Position numbers and translations under genes: made by a program. From assembly GCF_017254865.1 (NCBI RefSeq), contig NZ_JAFKCV010000002.1:62001-126000 (forward strand): 64,000 bases of DNA, given 5' to 3'. Under the pieces are notes generated by a model. That model had not been told where the DNA came from. It saw only the letters and a program-made list of their open reading frames with translations, and did not search any database. Shown here one piece after another: positions 59,710-64,000 of this stretch. This stretch comes from Bowmanella dokdonensis (GTDB lineage: Bacteria > Pseudomonadota > Gammaproteobacteria > Enterobacterales > Alteromonadaceae). Numbering within the stretch: position 1 is the first letter of the stretch; each line of letters begins with the position of its first letter.

Positions 59710-60222
59710 TTACTCCTGATGGTTTGATGGTTGGAAGCCATTGTGCTCCTGTTGCAAAACCTCTGCGCTGATGTCTTCCAGGCGCAGTATCTGCCCTTCG
59801 TTGCGCCGGGCAAACTCCTGAGCGTCCTCCAGGGCCGAGAAACTCGCCATGGGAGTGCCCATCGCTCCCGGCAGGTGGGGCGCCCTGACAAAATAGGCTT
59901 TACTGGCGTCAATAAGGTGCTCATCGTCGGGCAGATCCCACTCACTTAGTGACATGTCATGCACATACAGTCGGACGGGCCTGGCCTGTTGTTCCGGTTG
60001 CAGGTACCAGCCGAGCATTTCGGCCGACGAGCAGAATTTCCGTATCCGTTGTCCTTCGATCGCCTGGCCTTTGGGGCCGGGAAAGCTGGTGATGCTCATA
60101 CCGCACACATGGCACTCGTCTTGGGCATGAAACGCCACAGGCGCCCGGAAGTCTTCTCTTTCCTGCGCCTCTTCACATGCTGTCAGGCCAAGCAATAAGA
60201 TGGCTATAACGAACCGCTTCAT
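59710..60222 (-). CDS. nosL: NosL, copper-binding lipoprotein for NosZ maturation
   Basis: 170 residues. Lipoprotein signal with LTAC (Cys16). ECHVCGM motif near 38-43 that ligates Cu(I), IRKFCSSAEML, and MSITSFPGPKGQ. Supplies copper to the CuZ site of N2O reductase with NosDFY. Confidence 0.94.
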   Translation of the reverse strand: MKRFVIAILLLGLTACEEAQEREDFRAPVAFHAQDECHVCGMSITSFPGPKGQAIEGQRIRKFCSSAEMLGWYLQPEQQARPVRLYVHDMSLSEWDLPDDEHLIDASKAYFVRAPHLPGAMGTPMASFSALEDAQEFARRNEGQILRLEDISAEVLQQEHNGFQPSNHQE

Positions 60223-60240
60223 TGCAAACTCTCCTTCAAT

Positions 60241-61068
60241 TTAGATTTTCCGTGCCTTAAGGCTAAAGTGGGCCGCCGCGAGCATAACCCCCAACCAGAT
60301 CATTAAGCTCAACCAGAGCCCCGCATTGCCCAGGGGCAGCTCACTGGCGAGAGACATCACCCCCTCAAGGGAGGCGTTCTCATCCAGCCCCATAATATTC
60401 AACTGCCGGAAAATGTCTGTGGGATTGAACAGCAGCAGGTAAGGCAACAGTGCGGGGCTGAGCTTTCCCTGGCTAAACACCAGCAGCGCCAGTAACGCCA
60501 GATCAAATACCAGAACGAAAACAAACCATACGCCCAGCGCAAGCCCGGCGGCTGTGGATTTTTCCCTGGCCAGGGCGCTGAGCACATAGGCCATGGCCAG
60601 AAACACCCAACCCAACAGCGTCGCCGAAAGAATAAAACGTACAAATGATACCAGCAGGACCTGCAAATCCACATCCGGCACCAGCAGTCCTATGGCCAGA
60701 GCTGCACTGCCAAAGCCTAACAGGGTGGCAAGAGCAAGGATAACTCCATGGCCGGCGAACTTGCCCAACAACAATTGTCCCCGTCCCAAAGGATAGGTGA
60801 GAAGCAGTAACAGGGTCCCCCCTTCATCCTCGCCCACAATGCTGTCATAAGCCAGCAGCAGAGCAATAAGGGGCACAAGGAAGGTTGCCAGACTGGCCAG
60901 GCTGGCAATAGTGGCGGCGATGGAGCTGAATCCCACCTGTCCGGCAGTGGCCGAGCCAAACCAGGCTATGCCGGCGGCCAGGATGGCAAACAACAGACTG
61001 ATGGCCAGTAGCCATCTGTTTCTCAGCCCGTCGCTGATCTCTTTTCGGGCAATATGCCAGATATTCAC
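60241..61068 (-). CDS. nosY: NosY, ABC permease of the NosDFY complex
   Basis: 275 residues, six membrane helices, ABC-2 type. [27 protein letters not shown] is typical of NosY. Overlaps nosF by four bases. Forms the membrane part of NosDFY that helps insert sulfide or copper into NosZ. Confidence 0.94.
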   Translation of the reverse strand: MNIWHIARKEISDGLRNRWLLAISLLFAILAAGIAWFGSATAGQVGFSSIAATIASLASLATFLVPLIALLLAYDSIVGEDEGGTLLLLLTYPLGRGQLLLGKFAGHGVILALATLLGFGSAALAIGLLVPDVDLQVLLVSFVRFILSATLLGWVFLAMAYVLSALAREKSTAAGLALGVWFVFVLVFDLALLALLVFSQGKLSPALLPYLLLFNPTDIFRQLNIMGLDENASLEGVMSLASELPLGNAGLWLSLMIWLGVMLAAAHFSLKARKI

Positions 61069-61976
61069 AGGCTTCCCCCTGTATTGGCTGCGCAGATGAC
61101 GTAATGGCGGTACAGGTCGTCCAGGGTAGGACGGTGGATTTCCACGTCTGAAACACCTTCGTGCAACAGGGTCCGAAGCAAGCTGATCTTGTCTCCGTTT
61201 GGCGCGGCCACCTCCAGTTCCCGTCCTGGCAGCAGGCGCACCTGGTGTCCCAGCCCCGATAGGTGATCATGCCATTTTTGCGGCTCGGTTATTTTCACCC
61301 GGATCCAGGCGGGCAATCCCACCTGCTCGGCCAGTTGGGCCAGGGTCCCCACTGCCTGTAGTTGGCCGTGAGACAGTATGGCCGCTCTGTCGATATAGGC
61401 TTCCACCCCCGGCAGAACATGGGAGCACAGGATGATGCCGGTGCCCTGACATCGGAGGGAATCGATCAGTTGATAGAGTTCCTGGGTCGCGATCGGGTCC
61501 AGGCCCACTGTGGGTTCATCAAGCAACAAAAGCCTGGGCTGACCCAGCAGCGCCTGGGCAAGTCCAAGACGTTGCCTCATCCCCTTGGAGTAGGTCTTTA
61601 CCCGTCGTTGGCTGGCATGGGCCAGGCCCACTTTGTCCAGCAGCTCTTCTACCTGGGAAAGGCTGGCTCCCTTGATTCGGGCAAAGTGCCGCAGGGTTTC
61701 CAGGCCCGTCAGTTGCGGGTAGAAAGTCACATTCTCCGGCAGATAGCCCAGAGCGCGTCGCCGCTGGGCTTCGGTAGGCAACCCGCCGAACACCGACACG
61801 CTCCCCTCAGTGGGTTTGAGCAAGCCCAGCACCAGCTTCATACAGGTGGTCTTACCGGCCCCGTTGTGGCCGAACAACCCCAGCACCTCCCCTTCCTCCA
61901 GGCTCAGGCTGATATTGGACAGCACCTGCATCTGACCGTAGTACTGATTAATACTACTCAGTTCAATCAGTTTCAT
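61065..61976 (-). CDS. nosF: NosF, ABC ATPase of the NosDFY complex
   Basis: 303 residues from ATG 61976. Walker [12 protein letters not shown] signature [13 protein letters not shown], Walker [14 protein letters not shown]-loop SHVLPGVE. Overlaps both nosD and nosY, so the genes are translationally coupled. Confidence 0.95.
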   Translation of the reverse strand: MKLIELSSINQYYGQMQVLSNISLSLEEGEVLGLFGHNGAGKTTCMKLVLGLLKPTEGSVSVFGGLPTEAQRRRALGYLPENVTFYPQLTGLETLRHFARIKGASLSQVEELLDKVGLAHASQRRVKTYSKGMRQRLGLAQALLGQPRLLLLDEPTVGLDPIATQELYQLIDSLRCQGTGIILCSHVLPGVEAYIDRAAILSHGQLQAVGTLAQLAEQVGLPAWIRVKITEPQKWHDHLSGLGHQVRLLPGRELEVAAPNGDKISLLRTLLHEGVSDVEIHRPTLDDLYRHYVICAANTGGSL

Positions 61977-63249
61977 ACACACTCGCTCTTTCTGGCCAAA
62001 CTGGTTTTTCCATCAGGGGATAACTGTCCCTGACCCCCGGAAATTTAACTACCGGAAAGGCCTGTTGGACCCAGCGTAGCAATTCGATAGCCGGGCTGTG
62101 CAATAACAGTCGCATTTGTGGATACAGCCACAGCAGGCGATCCACATTATCGTTTGGCTCATAAGGAATATCACCCAGGCCGTCGCTGTTTCTGTCCCAG
62201 CCCAGATAGTCGCTCCAATAATTGCCCCGTGACGCGTCCGACCATTCCTGGGTGCGGGTAGCCACATACTTGACCTGGTGCTGATTGTTCACAAATGCGT
62301 TGCCGGTTATCTGGTTATCTTCAGAACCGGCGGTCAGGTGGATCCCCAGGGCACTATGGGCAAACAGATTGTTCTCAATGCGGTTGAATACGGAATTGTA
62401 GATAAACAACGCTTTACCTTCAGCACCGCTGATCATGCTGTCGCCGGTACTGCCGCTTTTAACGGCCACCACCTGATTGCCGCTGATGGTGGAATAGGTG
62501 ATGTAGTTCATCAGGATGCCGTAGTTCTGATCTTCCACGGAACGGTTGTTCAGCACCTCCAGCTTGCGGCTCTGCATCAGGGCATAGCCTGTGCGGGTGC
62601 CGCGGGTCAGGTTACCTATCACCCGGTTGTCGTTGGAAAACATATAGTGGATGCCGTAACGCAGCTCTTCGAGCACGTTGCCCTGCAGGTGGTTCCGGTT
62701 GGAGGTATCGATATAGATACCGTCCCTCGTCAGACGCACCCTGTTGTCTATTACCCTGGCTCCTGTTACGGCGTAAAGATGGATACCGTTGCCCCTGTCC
62801 TGTGAACGCAGGGCAGCATCGCCGGTGATGTCATTGCCCTGAATAAGGATGTCAGATGCCCCATCCACCCAGATGCCGAATCCTGGCCCTTCGAGGTGGT
62901 TGTTGAGCAGGCTTGCCTGGTGGGAGGCTGCAGAAACGAAAACTCCCGAGTTCATTTCAGTCAGGCTCCTTCCCCAGTTTGCAAAGCTACAGCCCTCCAC
63001 CCGCACTTTCGCGGCCCGAATCAGCAAACCGTGTCCCTTACCCCCGGCGTCGAATCTAGCCCCCTCTTCACAGTGCAACTGCATGGGCTGCTCAATAACA
63101 AAGTTTCCCTGATACTGCCCGGCGGGCAATAGCCACCGCTCGTTACCCAGGGATTCCAACGGAAGGTCGGACACGGGTTGCATCGAAGCTGCAGGGTTGC
63201 AAACCAGGCAGCCTAACAGGGCCATCCCGGCCCAGCCACTTACACGCAT
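61963..63249 (-). CDS. nosD: NosD, periplasmic beta-helix component
   Basis: 428 residues from ATG 63249, giving signal peptide [20 protein letters not shown]; upstream open codons lie in antisense of nosZ. Many CASH/parallel beta-helix repeats ([37 protein letters not shown] and so on). Scaffold for NosZ maturation with NosF and NosY. Confidence 0.95.
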   Translation of the reverse strand: MRVSGWAGMALLGCLVCNPAASMQPVSDLPLESLGNERWLLPAGQYQGNFVIEQPMQLHCEEGARFDAGGKGHGLLIRAAKVRVEGCSFANWGRSLTEMNSGVFVSAASHQASLLNNHLEGPGFGIWVDGASDILIQGNDITGDAALRSQDRGNGIHLYAVTGARVIDNRVRLTRDGIYIDTSNRNHLQGNVLEELRYGIHYMFSNDNRVIGNLTRGTRTGYALMQSRKLEVLNNRSVEDQNYGILMNYITYSTISGNQVVAVKSGSTGDSMISGAEGKALFIYNSVFNRIENNLFAHSALGIHLTAGSEDNQITGNAFVNNQHQVKYVATRTQEWSDASRGNYWSDYLGWDRNSDGLGDIPYEPNDNVDRLLWLYPQMRLLLHSPAIELLRWVQQAFPVVKFPGVRDSYPLMEKPVWPERASVYETD

Positions 63250-63264
63250 TGACTGCTCCAAAGG

Positions 63265-63290
63265 GGCCGGGCAGACAAAACCGCCCGGCC
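63265..63290 (-). other. Intercistronic stem-loop between nosZ and nosD
   Basis: GGCCGGGC / GCCCGGCC perfect eight-bp arms around ten unpaired bases, nine bases after the nosZ stop. Probably stabilises nosZ mRNA or attenuates downstream expression. Confidence 0.65.
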
Positions 63291-63298
63291 GAGGGCCA

Positions 63299-64000
63299 TC
63301 AGGCCGGCTCCACCAACATGCGTCCAACCATTTCCATATGCAGCGCATGGCAGAACCAGTTGCAGTAGTACCAGTGCATTCCGGGCTTGTCGGCCACAAA
63401 GGTGACAGAGGCGGTCTGCTGAGGGCTGATTTCCATGCTGACACCATGGTTGGTCATGCAGAAGCCGTGGGAAACATCTTCTATCTGGTCGATATTGGTG
63501 ACCACCACTGTCACCTCATCGCCCTGCTTAACCTTGAACTCGGTGATGCCGTAAGTGGGGGCCATGGAGGTCATATACACTCTGACCTTGTTACCGTCCC
63601 GGATCACCTTGTTGTCCGCTTCCAGCTTAATGCCGTCTTTTTTGGCCATTTCCACCGTGGGGGCGAAGAACGGATCGTTTCTGTCCCAGATCTTTTTAGG
63701 TTTGATCTGGGTACGATGAGCCAGGATACAATCATGGGGCTCGGCGTAGGTGGGGCCGTCGTGGACCAGTTTCATTTCTTCGCCGGAAATGTCGATCAAC
63801 TGATCGTTTTCCGGATGGAGCGGACCCGTTAGCAGGAACCTGTCCTTGGAAAACTTGCATAGCACCACCAGCCATTTGCCGTCGGCATCGCGAGTTTCTG
63901 TTAAGGAAGCATGGTTATGGCCCGGCTGGTAATGTACATCCAGTTTCTGCCTGATATAGGATACATCTTCACCCTGATAGGCTTTTACCGCATCGGCCAT
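63299..64000 (-). CDS. nosZ: Nitrous oxide reductase NosZ, C-terminal part (5' end outside window)
   Basis: The C-terminal 233 residues. Cupredoxin domain with the CuA site [14 protein letters not shown] and [16 protein letters not shown] (two Cys, His, Met). Upstream part includes a last CuZ-region histidine candidate in [10 protein letters not shown]. The frame is open to the window edge; the start, Tat signal and most CuZ ligands lie beyond 64000. Reduces N2O to N2. Confidence 0.97.
   Translation of the reverse strand: MADAVKAYQGEDVSYIRQKLDVHYQPGHNHASLTETRDADGKWLVVLCKFSKDRFLLTGPLHPENDQLIDISGEEMKLVHDGPTYAEPHDCILAHRTQIKPKKIWDRNDPFFAPTVEMAKKDGIKLEADNKVIRDGNKVRVYMTSMAPTYGITEFKVKQGDEVTVVVTNIDQIEDVSHGFCMTNHGVSMEISPQQTASVTFVADKPGMHWYYCNWFCHALHMEMVGRMLVEPA

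Noticed and set aside
1-64000. tRNA, rRNA, CRISPR arrays, integrases, transposases
   Set aside because: None recognised by reading; no regular spacer-repeat pattern and no transposase motif found.

Overview
The window is about 64 kb of gene-dense DNA from a facultatively anaerobic, denitrifying gammaproteobacterium. The gene set points to an Alteromonadales-like marine or saline organism: a quinol-dependent NO reductase under NorR and sigma-54, UbiU/UbiV/UbiT, a split class II ribonucleotide reductase (NrdJa/NrdJb), Ku plus LigD, and a Tat-dependent nos cluster. I cannot fix the genus. I saw no rRNA, tRNA, CRISPR array, prophage or intact insertion sequence. Both edges cut genes: a NuoD-like gene at base 1 and nosZ at base 64000.

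Left third (1-17900). A plus-strand operon encodes the membrane arm of a complex I-like machine (NuoH-, J-, K-, L-, M- and N-like) preceded by a degenerate NuoD-like protein and followed by a mono-heme secreted protein. Next is a minus-strand persulfide module (MBL-rhodanese fusion plus two YeeE/YedE half-transporters). An ECF sigma factor with a membrane partner follows, then a Tll0287-like heme protein, an Lpp lipoprotein with an L,D-transpeptidase, a beta-CASP nuclease and a Na/Pi cotransporter.

Stress segment (17900-28400). Ku and LigD (non-homologous end joining), a stress-type short-chain dehydrogenase with a Rho-N small protein, a large clade-2 catalase, a copper-binding four-helix protein, a CBS protein and DUF2795-type small proteins.

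Anaerobic and nitrogen-oxide segment (28400-64000). Molybdenum cofactor genes (MoeB, MogA, a MobA-like relic), a fused double NarK transporter with NnrS, UbiUVT for oxygen-independent ubiquinone synthesis, class III (NrdDG) and class II (NrdJab) ribonucleotide reductases, TrhP with a ferredoxin, NorR with qNor, YtfE, an HPP-CBS protein and nosZDFYL-tatA-cytochrome c. Nitrate and nitrite reductases are not in view.

Regulation can be read from the sequence. Perfect or near-perfect FNR/ANR/DNR boxes lie before nrdDG, nrdJ and between ubiU and ubiT. NrdR boxes lie before both reductase operons. Triple GT-N7-AC NorR sites with a sigma-54 promoter lie before norB (qNor) and, independently, before ytfE. 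Together these describe an oxygen- and NO-responsive regulon that supplies DNA precursors, quinone, respiration and iron-sulfur repair without oxygen.

Features most worth following: the NorR pair of promoters, a qNor operon carrying a possible 24-residue leader and a soluble CZB chemoreceptor-like protein, a -1 frameshift at a U6 slippery site in nrdD, the complex I-like operon with degenerate NuoD and NuoH, and a hairpin-rich spacer between cdd and norR.
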